Below, piece by piece: positions 46,380-55,523 of a stretch of 64,000 nt of DNA. The DNA comes from Pseudoxanthomonas sp. Root65 (lineage in GTDB: Bacteria; Pseudomonadota; Gammaproteobacteria; Xanthomonadales; Xanthomonadaceae): contig NZ_LMHA01000001.1 in NCBI RefSeq assembly GCF_001427635.1, positions 770,017 through 834,016 of the forward strand, written 5' to 3'. The notes below the pieces were generated by a model, which saw only the letters and a program-made list of their open reading frames with translations, did not search any database and had not been told where the DNA came from. Both the position numbers and the translations under genes were made by a program. How positions within the stretch are numbered: the first letter of the stretch is position 1; the number at the start of each line of letters is the position of its first letter.

Positions 46380-49367
46380 TCAGAACTTGTACCGCAGACC
46401 GAACATGTAGCGCGGGCCGGTCTGGGTCGCGTACCGCACCATGTTCTCGTGACGGGCGTGGGTACGCATCGTCTCGTCGGTGAGGTTGATGCCTTCCAGG
46501 CTGAGGGTCAGCTGCGGCGTCACCTGGTAGCTGACGTTCATGTCGAACTGGCCGTAGGCTTCGGTGTAGTTCGGGTTGTTGCCCTGCCCGCCGACGCCGC
46601 TGAAGAACTCGTCGCGCCAGTTGTACGCCGCACGCACCTGCCACGGCCCCTTGTCGTAGAACGCCACCAGGTTGGCCGAATCGCTCAGGCCCGCCAGCGG
46701 ATACTGGTCGCCCAGGTCGGTGTTGTCGAACGTCAGGCCCGAATCCACCTTGGTGTAGTTCGCCGCCAGGCCGAAGCCGCTCTCGCCGAACAGGTGCTGC
46801 ACGTTGATCTCGAAGCCATCGAGCGTATCCGAGCGCTGGTTGGCCGGCACGGTGATGTTGAACCCGGCGATCGGATCGCCCGGCTGGCCGGTGATCGTGC
46901 CCGCCGCGACGTCGACGCCCGGATCGTTGGCATGGTTGGCGAAGATGTAGGTCCGGATGCAATCGCCGTCGGTCGGCAGGCAGCCGGCCGCCAGCGCGTT
47001 GTTCCAGTACGTGCCGCCCACCGGCGTATGCAGGGAGAACGGCTCCTCGCGCACCACGGTGTCGCTGATGAAGTTCTCGATGTCCTTGCGGAACCAGCCG
47101 ACCGAGAAGTAGCTGCCCGAGCCGTAGTACCACTCGAACGACAAGTCGAAGTTGTCGGACAGCAGCGGCTCGAGCGCCGGATCGCCGCGACTGCCGTCGC
47201 CGCCGCTGATGCGCACCACGTTGGCCAGCTGCTGGCCGCCACGGATGGCGCCCCAGCCGGGACGGCCGATGGTCTGGCTGTAGCTGCCGCGCAGCACCAT
47301 GCTCTCGCTGAGATCCAGCTTCAGGTCCAGGTTCGGCAGCAGGTAGTCGTACTTGCCCTCGCGACGGCCGAACGACTGCCCGTCCGCGTAGTTCACGTAC
47401 AGTTCGTTCGCCGCCACCCAGCTGATGGTCTCGCCGACGCGCTCCAGCGCGGTGGAGACGACTTCGGTTTCCTCGTAGCGGACACCCAGCGCCAGGTGCA
47501 GCGGCATCGACCAGTCGAACATCGTGGTCCACTGCACATACGCGCTCTTCGACTTCTCGGTCGTGCGGATGTCGTCGGTGAACTGGGTCGGCATCTGGTA
47601 GCAGGTGGCGCAACCGGATTCGGTGATCGCGGCCTGGCGCAGGCGCTCGAAGTCGAACACCAGGAAGGCGTCGGTCCAGTTCGGATTGTTATGGTTGCCG
47701 AACGCGTCGAAGTATCGCGACATGTGGTCGGTGTACCAGATGCTGTCGTCGTAGTCGGCCGGCGTGCCCACGCCGCCCCACGTATCGCGCTGCATCACCG
47801 CCGAGGCCGAGCGGTTCTGCACGTCCATGGCGGACACGCCGAAGTCCAGGCCCGAGTACTCGCCGAACTCGAAGCGGCCCTTGGCCTGCATCTGCTCGAC
47901 TTCGGACTTGTTGTAGCTGTTCTGGAACACCGAGCCGGTGACCAGGGCCTGCGAGGCCAGCACTTCGGTCTGGCCCGGCGGCAGCACGACGTTGACGATC
48001 GGGATCTCGCCCGAGTAGTCGACCGTGGTGGTCCCGCGCACGTAGGCGGCCACGCCCAGCACGCCGGCCGAGCCAAGCGGGCTGTCCGGCTTCGATTCTG
48101 ACTGGGAGTTGTGGTAGTCGAACTCGAGGTTCAGATTGTCGCTGACTTCCCACTCCACGTTGAAGCCCAGCGAATCGCCCTGCGTCTTGGTGGCCAGCTG
48201 CATGCCGCCCATCGACAGGTCGGCGCCGGTCATGTCTTCGGAGTAGATGATCGGCGCCGCCACGGGACCGTCGGTCCACGAGCTGTCGCCCGGGCCGTAG
48301 TTGAACCACACCGACAACTCGCTGCGCTGCTGCTGCACCTTGTTCTCGATGTAGTTGTAGTCCAGCGTCGTGGTCACCCGATCGGTCGGCGCCCACTGCA
48401 GGGTCACCTGGCCGTTGGTGCGCTGGCGCTGCACGCCGTTGACGCTGTAGCCCGTGTTCTGCGGACGCGCGTACACGTCGTCCGGGCCGGGACGGTTCTC
48501 GATGCGGTCGTAGTAGGTCTCGCCGGGCAGCGGCAGGCGCTGCCAGCTGTTCGAGTTGTCGCCGTAGAACGTCAGCCAGCCATCGGCCACCGACGCCTGG
48601 TTGAAGCCGGAATCGCGCTCCTGGTAGCTGCCGCTGAGGGTGACGCCAAAACGACCATCGGCATAGGTCTGGCTGAAGATGCCGGACATTTCACCGGTGA
48701 AATCGCTGCCCTGCAGGGTATCGGGCAGGTTGCGGTTGGAACTGTCGTTGACCGCCTTCAGGCCGAACGTCGCCACCGGATCGGCTTCCAGCGGACGCGC
48801 CGTGCGCACGTCGATGGTGGCGCCGATGCCGCCGGTGGGATTGTCGGCGCGGCCGGTCTTGAAGACGCGCACTTCCGAAACCGATTCGCTGGCCAGGTTG
48901 GCGAAGTCGAACGAGCGCGAGGTGGAGTTGCCTGCGCCGCCGCTGCCGAGATTGGACGCCGGCATCTGGCGGCCGTTGAGCAGCACCAGGTTGTAGTCCG
49001 GACCCATGCCGCGCACGGTGACCTTGGAACCTTCGCCGCTGGACGTGCGATCGATCGACACGCCGCTGATGCGTTGCAGCGATTCGGCCAGATTGGTGTC
49101 GGGGAACTTGCCGATGTCCTCGGCGACGATGCCGTCGACCACACCCTGCGCGTCGCGCTTGAGGTTCATCGACGACTCGAGGCTGGCACGGATGCCCTTG
49201 ACCACGACCGTGTCGAGCTCCGTGGGATCCACTTGGTTGGTGGTGGCGGGCGCGGCACTGGTGTCGCCCTGCGGCTCGGCTTGCTGTGCCCACGCGGGGC
49301 CGGCGAGCGCCAGCAACAACGCGGATGTCAGCACCCGCTTCCTTGGAACGGACTGCAACTGCTTCAT
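46380..49367 (-). CDS. TonB-dependent receptor (Caulobacter/Xanthomonas type), putative glycan transporter
   Basis: A 995-residue outer-membrane receptor. Signal peptide ends at AWAQQ, then the TonB box region TELDTVVVKGIRASL, the plug with IVAEDIGKFPDTNLAESLQRI and VRGMGPDYNLVLLNGRQ, and a 22-strand barrel ending in FGLRYKF. This plug type is the TonB-Xanth-Caul class, frequently used for oligosaccharides. GGAGAGGGGAAAG upstream of ATG is a strong ribosome site. It heads the operon with SapC, cupin and halogenase and has a LacI-type operator 93 bp upstream of its start. Confidence 0.95.
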   Translation of the reverse strand: MKQLQSVPRKRVLTSALLLALAGPAWAQQAEPQGDTSAAPATTNQVDPTELDTVVVKGIRASLESSMNLKRDAQGVVDGIVAEDIGKFPDTNLAESLQRISGVSIDRTSSGEGSKVTVRGMGPDYNLVLLNGRQMPASNLGSGGAGNSTSRSFDFANLASESVSEVRVFKTGRADNPTGGIGATIDVRTARPLEADPVATFGLKAVNDSSNRNLPDTLQGSDFTGEMSGIFSQTYADGRFGVTLSGSYQERDSGFNQASVADGWLTFYGDNSNSWQRLPLPGETYYDRIENRPGPDDVYARPQNTGYSVNGVQRQRTNGQVTLQWAPTDRVTTTLDYNYIENKVQQQRSELSVWFNYGPGDSSWTDGPVAAPIIYSEDMTGADLSMGGMQLATKTQGDSLGFNVEWEVSDNLNLEFDYHNSQSESKPDSPLGSAGVLGVAAYVRGTTTVDYSGEIPIVNVVLPPGQTEVLASQALVTGSVFQNSYNKSEVEQMQAKGRFEFGEYSGLDFGVSAMDVQNRSASAVMQRDTWGGVGTPADYDDSIWYTDHMSRYFDAFGNHNNPNWTDAFLVFDFERLRQAAITESGCATCYQMPTQFTDDIRTTEKSKSAYVQWTTMFDWSMPLHLALGVRYEETEVVSTALERVGETISWVAANELYVNYADGQSFGRREGKYDYLLPNLDLKLDLSESMVLRGSYSQTIGRPGWGAIRGGQQLANVVRISGGDGSRGDPALEPLLSDNFDLSFEWYYGSGSYFSVGWFRKDIENFISDTVVREEPFSLHTPVGGTYWNNALAAGCLPTDGDCIRTYIFANHANDPGVDVAAGTITGQPGDPIAGFNITVPANQRSDTLDGFEINVQHLFGESGFGLAANYTKVDSGLTFDNTDLGDQYPLAGLSDSANLVAFYDKGPWQVRAAYNWRDEFFSGVGGQGNNPNYTEAYGQFDMNVSYQVTPQLTLSLEGINLTDETMRTHARHENMVRYATQTGPRYMFGLRYKF

Positions 49368-49459
49368 GGACTTTCCCCTCTCCGGAAATTCACGAATGGT
49401 GGTGGTGTACGTGCGCGTGGCCCCTTCGCCCCGTGCATGGGGCCGCATTGGACGCGCGA

Positions 49460-49475
49460 TTGACAGCGTTGTCAA
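49460..49475. promoter_or_regulatory. Candidate LacI-family operator upstream of the TonB receptor
   Basis: TTGACAGCGTTGTCAA is a 14-of-16 palindrome with a central CG, the shape of LacI/PurR-family operators. Read on the minus strand, TTGACA is followed after 17 bp by TCCAAT, so the palindrome would cover the -35 box of the receptor promoter. A near-identical palindrome lies at 50945-50960. Most of the surrounding 337-bp gap (49368-49704) holds nothing else recognisable. Confidence 0.72.
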
Positions 49476-49704
49476 CTTTTCGTGATTCTGGGCCTCGCGA
49501 TCACAAAACCCCTTGTTTTCAGCTATATCGAGCATGCTGCATCGCAGCTGAAATCGTTTTCTGCATTGCAGCCATGACACGACGCCGGACGAAATTTCCA
49601 GCCGAACCAGACCTGAGGTTTTCTATTGGTATGGAAGATGCCGCGCGCGACGGGCACGTGCGAACCGGCGCATGGCGCGCCAACGGAATCCGGCAGTGAT
49701 GCCC

Positions 49705-50715
49705 TCAGCGCGTGGCGGGAGGCTGCGTCGACTCGCGGAACAGCACTTCGTGCTCCACCTGCACCATGCCGCCCGCTTCGGCCGCGCGGATGCGCGACAG
49801 CAACTGCAGCGTGGCCAGCTTGCCCATCTCGGAGGTGGGCTGGCGCACCGTGGTGAGCGCCGGATAGATATGGCGCGCGATCGGCGTGTCATCGAAGCCG
49901 CAGACCGAGATGTCGCGCGGCACCGCCAGCCCGCGCTCGCAGGCGGCGCGGATCACGCCGGCCGCCATGTCGTCGTTCGCCGCGAAGATCGCGGTGGGAG
50001 GCTGCGCGAGGTCGAGCAGCGCATCGCCGGCCTCGATGCCGGATTCGAACGAGAATGCGCCCTGCACCACCAGCGCGGGGTCGTATTCCAGTCCGGCCTT
50101 CTTCAGCGCATCGCGATAGCCCTTGTAGCGCCACTGGCAGGCGCCATGGGCGGGCGGGCCTTTGATGTGCGCGATGCGGCGGTGGCCCTGTGCGACCAGT
50201 CCGGCCATCAGTTCCAGTACGGCCGAGGTCTCGTCCATCATCACGCCGATCCGCCCATCGGTGCGCTTGGGCGCGATGCAGGCGAACGGCACCTCGTGCT
50301 GCTCCAGGAATTCCAGCACCGCCGGATCGTCGGTCAGCGGGGGGATCAGCACCACACCATCGGGAGCGAAGTGCTCGAACACCACCTTCAGGTCTTCGGC
50401 CTTGCGCTGCCTGGCCGAACCCACCGGCGCCAGCACCAGGTTGTAGTGATGGTCGCGGCAGGCATCCAGCATGCCGCTCTGGATCTCCATCAGGTAGTTG
50501 CGCGATGGATTGTTGTAGACCAGCGCGATGACATACGACCGCTGGCCGGCCAGGCTGCGTGCGGACAGGTTCGGCCGGTACTGGAGCTGCTCGACGGCGG
50601 CCATGACGCGCTGGCGCATCGCGTCGCGCACGTTCGGCTCGTCGTTGAGCACGCGCGATACGGTCTTCATCGAAACGCCGGCGGCGGCGGCCACATCCTC
50701 GATCCGACTACGCAT
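49705..50715 (-). CDS. LacI-family transcriptional repressor
   Basis: A 336-residue regulator. The HTH (RIEDVAAAAGVSMKTVSRVL) and hinge helix (YRPNLSARSLAGQRS) are followed by a periplasmic-binding-protein-like sensor domain with IFAANDDMAAG and VCGFDDTPIA. Such proteins usually repress sugar-uptake genes and release DNA on sugar binding. It lies between the TonB receptor operon and the divergent GH30 gene, and matching palindromes occur on both sides. The start MRSRIEDV is the family start. Confidence 0.94.
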   Translation of the reverse strand: MRSRIEDVAAAAGVSMKTVSRVLNDEPNVRDAMRQRVMAAVEQLQYRPNLSARSLAGQRSYVIALVYNNPSRNYLMEIQSGMLDACRDHHYNLVLAPVGSARQRKAEDLKVVFEHFAPDGVVLIPPLTDDPAVLEFLEQHEVPFACIAPKRTDGRIGVMMDETSAVLELMAGLVAQGHRRIAHIKGPPAHGACQWRYKGYRDALKKAGLEYDPALVVQGAFSFESGIEAGDALLDLAQPPTAIFAANDDMAAGVIRAACERGLAVPRDISVCGFDDTPIARHIYPALTTVRQPTSEMGKLATLQLLSRIRAAEAGGMVQVEHEVLFRESTQPPATR

Positions 50716-50920
50716 ATGACGGTTCCCGCTCCACTTCGCCCATCCCTTCCGGCAACGAGGCCGGATTCTGACAGCGCCGCGCGTCGCTGGATACTGCGCC
50801 GTCCGCGCGCGAGGCGGCGCCGCCGACGCATCCTTCATGCTGCATGGCAACAGACCGCGCGCCGCGCAGGACCGGCATCCGCACCGTGCCGCGCCTCACC
50901 GTCGCGCGCCTCGCCTCCGG

Positions 50921-50949
50921 TTGACAGCATGGTGTAGCAACTGTATGAC
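50921..50949 (+). promoter_or_regulatory. Candidate promoter of the GH30 operon
   Basis: TTGACA (50921-50926) is separated by 17 bp from TATGAC (50944-50949). The -35 box is perfect and the -10 box matches four of six. The -10 box overlaps the palindrome at 50945-50960, which would allow repression. Confidence 0.6.
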
Positions 50950-50960
50950 AGCGCTGTCAA
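50945..50960. promoter_or_regulatory. Candidate LacI-family operator upstream of GH30
   Basis: ATGACAGCGCTGTCAA has a perfect 14-bp palindromic core TGACAGCGCTGTCA with central CG. It differs from the site at 49460 at only two positions. It lies 68 bp before the GH30 start and in the shared upstream region of the repressor gene itself, so autoregulation is possible. Confidence 0.75.
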
Positions 50961-51027
50961 CCATCCCGCTCCGACATCAGCCGCGCAACACGCGGGATAC
51001 CATCCCGCGCCCACGAGGATCACGCCG

Positions 51028-52473
51028 ATGCGCCACACGCCCCTGTTTGCCGCCGCCCTGCTGGGATTGTCGATGATGAGCGGCGCACCGTCCGCGCAAT
51101 CGGCCGACACGTCCACCACCGTCACCATCTATACGACGGCGCAGGACAGCACGCAGCGGCTGGCTCGGACCGGCACCGCCACACTGCAGCCGGGCCACGC
51201 GCTGACCGAGGTGGAGAACTCGGTCTTCGTCGATCCGACCAGGAAATTCCAGGCACTGCTCGGCATCGGCGGCGCGATCACCGACTCCACCGCCGAGGTC
51301 TACGCCAGCCTCTCGCCGGAAAAGCGGGCCGAGTTCATGCGCGCGTACTACGACACCCAGGATGGCATCGGCTACTCGCTCGCGCGCACCACCATCCACA
51401 GCTCCGACTTCAGCCCCGCCAGCTACACCTATATCGAAGAAGGCGACAAGGCGCTGACCACCTTCTCCATCGACCACGACCGCAAGGCGCGTATCCCGAT
51501 GCTCAGGCAGGCCATCGCCGCCGCCGGCGGTGCGCTGCCGCTGTATGCCAGCCCATGGAGTGCGCCCGCCTTCATGAAGACCAACCGGCACATGCTGCGC
51601 GGCGGCGCCTTGTTGCCGGAGTATCGCGATGCGTGGGCGAACTACTTCGTGAAGTTCATCCAGGCCTACGAGCAGGAAGGCATCCCGATCTGGGGCATCA
51701 CCGTGCAGAACGAGCCGATGGCGAAGCAGACCTGGGAGTCGATGCTGTACACGGCCGAAGAGGAGCGCGACTTCCTGAAGCTGCACCTCGGCCCGACCCT
51801 GCATGCCGCCGGCTACGCCGACAAGAAGATCATCGTGTGGGACCACAACCGCGACATGATGCTGTACCGCGCGCAGGTGATCCTGGGCGATCCGGAAGCG
51901 GCGAAATATGCCTGGGGCCTGGGCTTCCACTGGTACGAGACCTGGGCCGGCTTCGACCCGATGTTCCGCAACGTGGCGGCGGTGACCGAGGCCTTCCCCG
52001 ACAAGCCCGTGCTGCTGACCGAAGCGGCGGTGGAGAAGTTCGACCCTGCCCGCTACCAGCACTGGCCGAACGCGGAGCGCTACGGCACCTCGATGATCCA
52101 CGACTTCAACAACGGCGCGGTCGGCTGGACCGACTGGAACATGTTGCTGGACCACACCGGCGGCCCCAACCACGTGGGCAACTTCTGTTTCGCGCCGCTG
52201 CACGCCGACACCCGCACGGGCGAGCTGATCTACACCCCCAGCTACTACTACATCGGCCACTTCTCGAAGTTCATCCGGCCCGAGGCGCGCCGCGTCAGCA
52301 CCGCCACCAGCCGCAGCACGCTGCTGGCGACCGCCTTCGTCAACCCGGATGGCCGCCTGGCGACGGTGGTGATGAACGCGACCGACAAGGCGATCGACTA
52401 CAACTTCTATGTCGGGCAGGCCTCTGCGGTGGTGACGATTCCCGCACGCGCCATCCAGACGCTGGTGCAGTAG
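51028..52473 (+). CDS. Secreted glycoside hydrolase family 30
   Basis: A 481-residue GH30 enzyme with signal peptide (cleavage near AQSAD). The (beta/alpha)8 barrel has the acid/base E229 in VQNEP and the nucleophile E332 in LLTEAAV, and a C-terminal beta-sandwich (RRVSTATSRS to the end). GIGGAITDSTA and YASPWSAPAFMK are GH30 hallmarks. Known activities of this group include glucosylceramidase, beta-1,6-glucanase and beta-xylosidase; the substrate is not decided by sequence. ACGAGGA lies before ATG. It starts an operon with a deacetylase. Confidence 0.93.
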   Translation: MRHTPLFAAALLGLSMMSGAPSAQSADTSTTVTIYTTAQDSTQRLARTGTATLQPGHALTEVENSVFVDPTRKFQALLGIGGAITDSTAEVYASLSPEKRAEFMRAYYDTQDGIGYSLARTTIHSSDFSPASYTYIEEGDKALTTFSIDHDRKARIPMLRQAIAAAGGALPLYASPWSAPAFMKTNRHMLRGGALLPEYRDAWANYFVKFIQAYEQEGIPIWGITVQNEPMAKQTWESMLYTAEEERDFLKLHLGPTLHAAGYADKKIIVWDHNRDMMLYRAQVILGDPEAAKYAWGLGFHWYETWAGFDPMFRNVAAVTEAFPDKPVLLTEAAVEKFDPARYQHWPNAERYGTSMIHDFNNGAVGWTDWNMLLDHTGGPNHVGNFCFAPLHADTRTGELIYTPSYYYIGHFSKFIRPEARRVSTATSRSTLLATAFVNPDGRLATVVMNATDKAIDYNFYVGQASAVVTIPARAIQTLVQ

Positions 52474-52475
52474 GC

Positions 52476-53294
52476 ATGCGCGGCGTACAGCGTGTCCTCC
52501 TGTCGCTGCTGGTCATGGCGACCGGCGCGGCACAGGCGAGCGAACCCTTTCCGTGGCCCGGCGGACGCAAGGCGGCAGTCAGCCTCGCGTACGACGATGC
52601 CATCCCCTCGCAGCTCGATCACGCCATCCCCGCCCTCGATCGCCACGGACTGAAAGGCAGCTTCTACCTGACGCTGGCCTCCGACACGCTGCGCACGCGC
52701 CAGCGGGAATGGATCGCCGCTGCGCGCAACGGCCACGAGCTCGGCAACCACACGCTGTTCCACCAGTGCTCGGCGTCGCAGCCCGACCGCGCCTGGGTCG
52801 AGCCGCACCGCGACCTCGACACCACCACGGTGGCGCAGATGGTCGACCAGGTACGGCTGGCGAACGCCATGCTGGCCGCGCTCGACGGCAGAAGCGAACG
52901 GACGATGACCGTGCCCTGCGGCGATACGCGGGCACGCGACGGCCATTACATCGACGCCGTCGTCGCGGACTTCGTCGCGATCAAGCGGGGACAAGGCGGC
53001 GTGATCGAGGACATGGCCCGGGTCGATCCCGCTGCGGTACCCGTCGATGTTCCCGTCGATGCCACGGGCGACCAGCTGATCGCACGCGTGGAGGAAGCGG
53101 CGCGACGCGGCACGATGGTCAGCTTCACCTTCCATGGGATCGGTGGCGATTACCTGGCCGTCTCGAACGAGGCGCACGACCAGCTGTTGCGCCACCTCGC
53201 CGCACACCCCGACATCTACTGGGTTGCGCCCTTCGTCGACATCATGCGGCACGTCAGGTCTCACCAACGCGCAACGCCAGCCTCGCGCCCCTGA
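52476..53294 (+). CDS. Secreted polysaccharide deacetylase (NodB/CE4)
   Basis: A 272-residue CE4-type deacetylase. Signal peptide ends near AQASE, then the metal site D40/D41 (LAYDDAI) with H91 and H95 (NHTLFH), and further CE4 motifs (VPCGDTRARDG; SFTFHGIGG). It should remove acetyl groups from a polysaccharide or sugar. It begins 2 nt after the GH30 stop, so the two act on one substrate or are at least co-expressed under the LacI-type operator. Confidence 0.9.
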   Translation: MRGVQRVLLSLLVMATGAAQASEPFPWPGGRKAAVSLAYDDAIPSQLDHAIPALDRHGLKGSFYLTLASDTLRTRQREWIAAARNGHELGNHTLFHQCSASQPDRAWVEPHRDLDTTTVAQMVDQVRLANAMLAALDGRSERTMTVPCGDTRARDGHYIDAVVADFVAIKRGQGGVIEDMARVDPAAVPVDVPVDATGDQLIARVEEAARRGTMVSFTFHGIGGDYLAVSNEAHDQLLRHLAAHPDIYWVAPFVDIMRHVRSHQRATPASRP

Positions 53295-53307
53295 CGGGCG
53301 CGACGCG

Positions 53308-55446
53308 TCAGCCGCCGCCGGCCCAGTGCCAGCGCACGCCGACGGTGAAGGTGCGGTCGGCACCCGGTTCGTAGAAGCGGCCATTGCCTTCGTTGACGAT
53401 GACCGAGCCGATGTGGACGCGGTCGAGCGCGTTGTCGATGCGGGCGAACCCCTGCAACCGGCCATGGCCTGCCAGCCAGGCGCGGGCCACTTCCAGGTTG
53501 AGCAGGCCGTAGCCGGGCGCACGTTCGCTGCCGGTGTCGTTCACGGTGACATCGCCCACGGCCAGCAGCTGCGCGGCGGCATGCCACTGTTCGCCCTGCC
53601 ATCGCAGCCGTGCCGAGGCCTGCTGCCGTGCGACACCCGGGATGCGGGTGCCGGCGGCGACCTGCACCACGGGCGAGGTACAGCCGCTCGCCGTGCAGAT
53701 AGGGAAGGCGTCGCGGAACGTCGCGTCCAGCCAGGTGTAGGCCAGCTGCAGCTGCCATGCGGCCTGCAGCGGCAGTTCGGCCTGGAGCTCCACGCCCTGC
53801 CGGCGTGCGGCGCCCACATTGCGGAAGCTGCTGCGACCGCCGACGTTGCGCGCGACCGCGAGTTCGTCGTCCGTGTCGGCGCGGAACACCGCGGTTTCGA
53901 CGCGCAGTCCCTGTTCGCCACGCCACTTCATGCCCAGGTCGGCATTGCGGGTGGTCGCCGGCCTCAGGTCGAACGCCAGTCCGGCGCCGCCGTCGGCGCG
54001 GTAGCCGACCTCGTTGAACGTCGGCGTCTCGAAGCCGCCTCCGATCGACGCGTACAGGCGCAGCGCGTCGGAGGGAGAAAACACCAGGCCGGCCACCGGC
54101 GTGGTGCGCGCGTACACCACCCGGCCGCTGTCGTCGGGATTGGTGGCGGTGACGTAGGCATCGTTGGAGCGGAAGCGCACGCGACTGTGGCGGGCACCGA
54201 CCAGCAGCGACCATCGCGGCGCGAAGCGCCACCATGCCTGCGCGTACTGGTCCGCATTTGCCACCTGGTTGCGCTCGTCCCGCCGCAGGTCGCCGCGTAC
54301 GCCCAGCGCGGTGCCGACGAAGTTCTCGTAGCCACGCCGATGCTGGCGCTGGCGGTCGGCATTGGCGCCTGCGCTCAGCTCGAACGGGCGCCCGGCGAGA
54401 TCACCGGTCCATGACCAGCGCAGGTCGGCACCGCCATAGTCGTTGTCCAGATCGATCACGCCGCCCGAGTTGAGCGGATTGGCCTGCGCCGCGATCGGCA
54501 GCGACAGGTACTGCTCCACCTCGCGGCGACCGCCGTAGGCCATCGCACGCAACCGGTGGCCGCCGGCGAACGGCCATTCGTAGACCGCGCCAAGCTGGTC
54601 CTGGCGAACGGATTTGCGAGTGTCGTACTGCGTGGCGACCGGCGACGCCTGGCGCGGGTCCTCCCAGGCCTGCGCGCGCGTCAGCCCCAGCGGATCCTGG
54701 GCGTCGGGCGCGTCGAAATGGTTGAGCAGCACGTCCAGCGTGCCGGCACCGGGCTGCAGGCGCAGCTTCGCGTTCAGCGATTCGCGCCGCGCCGCACTGT
54801 GGTCGCGGTACCCCTGCGTGTCCAGCACCGACGCCGCCACGTTGTAGCCGATCGCATCACCGGCACCCCGCAGGCGCGCGCCCAGCAGCCGGCTGTCGTG
54901 GCTGGCCACGCTGGCCTGCACGCGGGCTTCGTAGCCTTCCTCGGGGATCTCGCTCCACAGTTGGATCACACCGCCGGACGAATTGCCGTGCAGGGCCGAG
55001 AACGGGCCGCGCAGCACCTCCACGCGATCGGCGCCCAGCATGTTGAAGTGCGACACCTGGCCCTGCCCGTCCGGCATGGTCGCCGGCACGCCGTCGGCAT
55101 ACAGCCGCAATCCGCGCACACCGAAGGTCGAGCGCGCACCGAAGCCGCGGATCGACAACTGCGTGTCCTGCGCGAGGTTCTGCCGTTCGCGCGCGAGCAG
55201 GCCCGGGATGCCGTCCAGCACCTCCGACAGTGCCGCCTGTGGCCGGGCGCCGCCCTCACCCAGCGAGACCACATGGGTGGACGCGGGCGTATCGAAGGCG
55301 CTGACCGCTTCCAGGCGGGTGGCGGTGACGACGACGCGGTCCAGCGTTTCCGCGGATGCGGCCGACTGCGCGCGGGCAGGTATGACGAAGGACGATGCGA
55401 GCAGCGAACCCGCCAGCATCCCGTAGAGCGAAGACTTCACGTGCAT
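53308..55446 (-). CDS. TonB-dependent receptor (siderophore/peptide-type plug)
   Basis: A 712-residue outer-membrane receptor. Signal peptide ends at ARAQS, then the TonB box region LDRVVVTATR, plug motifs LSIRGFGARSTFGVRGLRLYADG and VEVLRGPFSALHGNSSGG, and a barrel ending RWHWAGGG, an unusual terminus that lacks the final aromatic. It is shorter than the glycan-type receptor and belongs to a different subfamily, similar to those for siderophores. Last in the minus-strand run, 77 nt after the serine hydrolase. Confidence 0.92.
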   Translation of the reverse strand: MHVKSSLYGMLAGSLLASSFVIPARAQSAASAETLDRVVVTATRLEAVSAFDTPASTHVVSLGEGGARPQAALSEVLDGIPGLLARERQNLAQDTQLSIRGFGARSTFGVRGLRLYADGVPATMPDGQGQVSHFNMLGADRVEVLRGPFSALHGNSSGGVIQLWSEIPEEGYEARVQASVASHDSRLLGARLRGAGDAIGYNVAASVLDTQGYRDHSAARRESLNAKLRLQPGAGTLDVLLNHFDAPDAQDPLGLTRAQAWEDPRQASPVATQYDTRKSVRQDQLGAVYEWPFAGGHRLRAMAYGGRREVEQYLSLPIAAQANPLNSGGVIDLDNDYGGADLRWSWTGDLAGRPFELSAGANADRQRQHRRGYENFVGTALGVRGDLRRDERNQVANADQYAQAWWRFAPRWSLLVGARHSRVRFRSNDAYVTATNPDDSGRVVYARTTPVAGLVFSPSDALRLYASIGGGFETPTFNEVGYRADGGAGLAFDLRPATTRNADLGMKWRGEQGLRVETAVFRADTDDELAVARNVGGRSSFRNVGAARRQGVELQAELPLQAAWQLQLAYTWLDATFRDAFPICTASGCTSPVVQVAAGTRIPGVARQQASARLRWQGEQWHAAAQLLAVGDVTVNDTGSERAPGYGLLNLEVARAWLAGHGRLQGFARIDNALDRVHIGSVIVNEGNGRFYEPGADRTFTVGVRWHWAGGG

Positions 55447-55523
55447 GCATCGAGCCGAGGGAGGGCCCGATGGTACAGGGTGCACCGCCCGCGCGGCCGG
55501 GTCGGCCGCCAAGCAACGGCGTT

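Noticed and set aside
53308..55446. Frameshift or fusion joining the TonB receptor with upstream open frame to 56799
   Set aside because: The upstream extension has no protein motifs and overlaps the serine hydrolase in another frame; a proper signal peptide begins at 55446.
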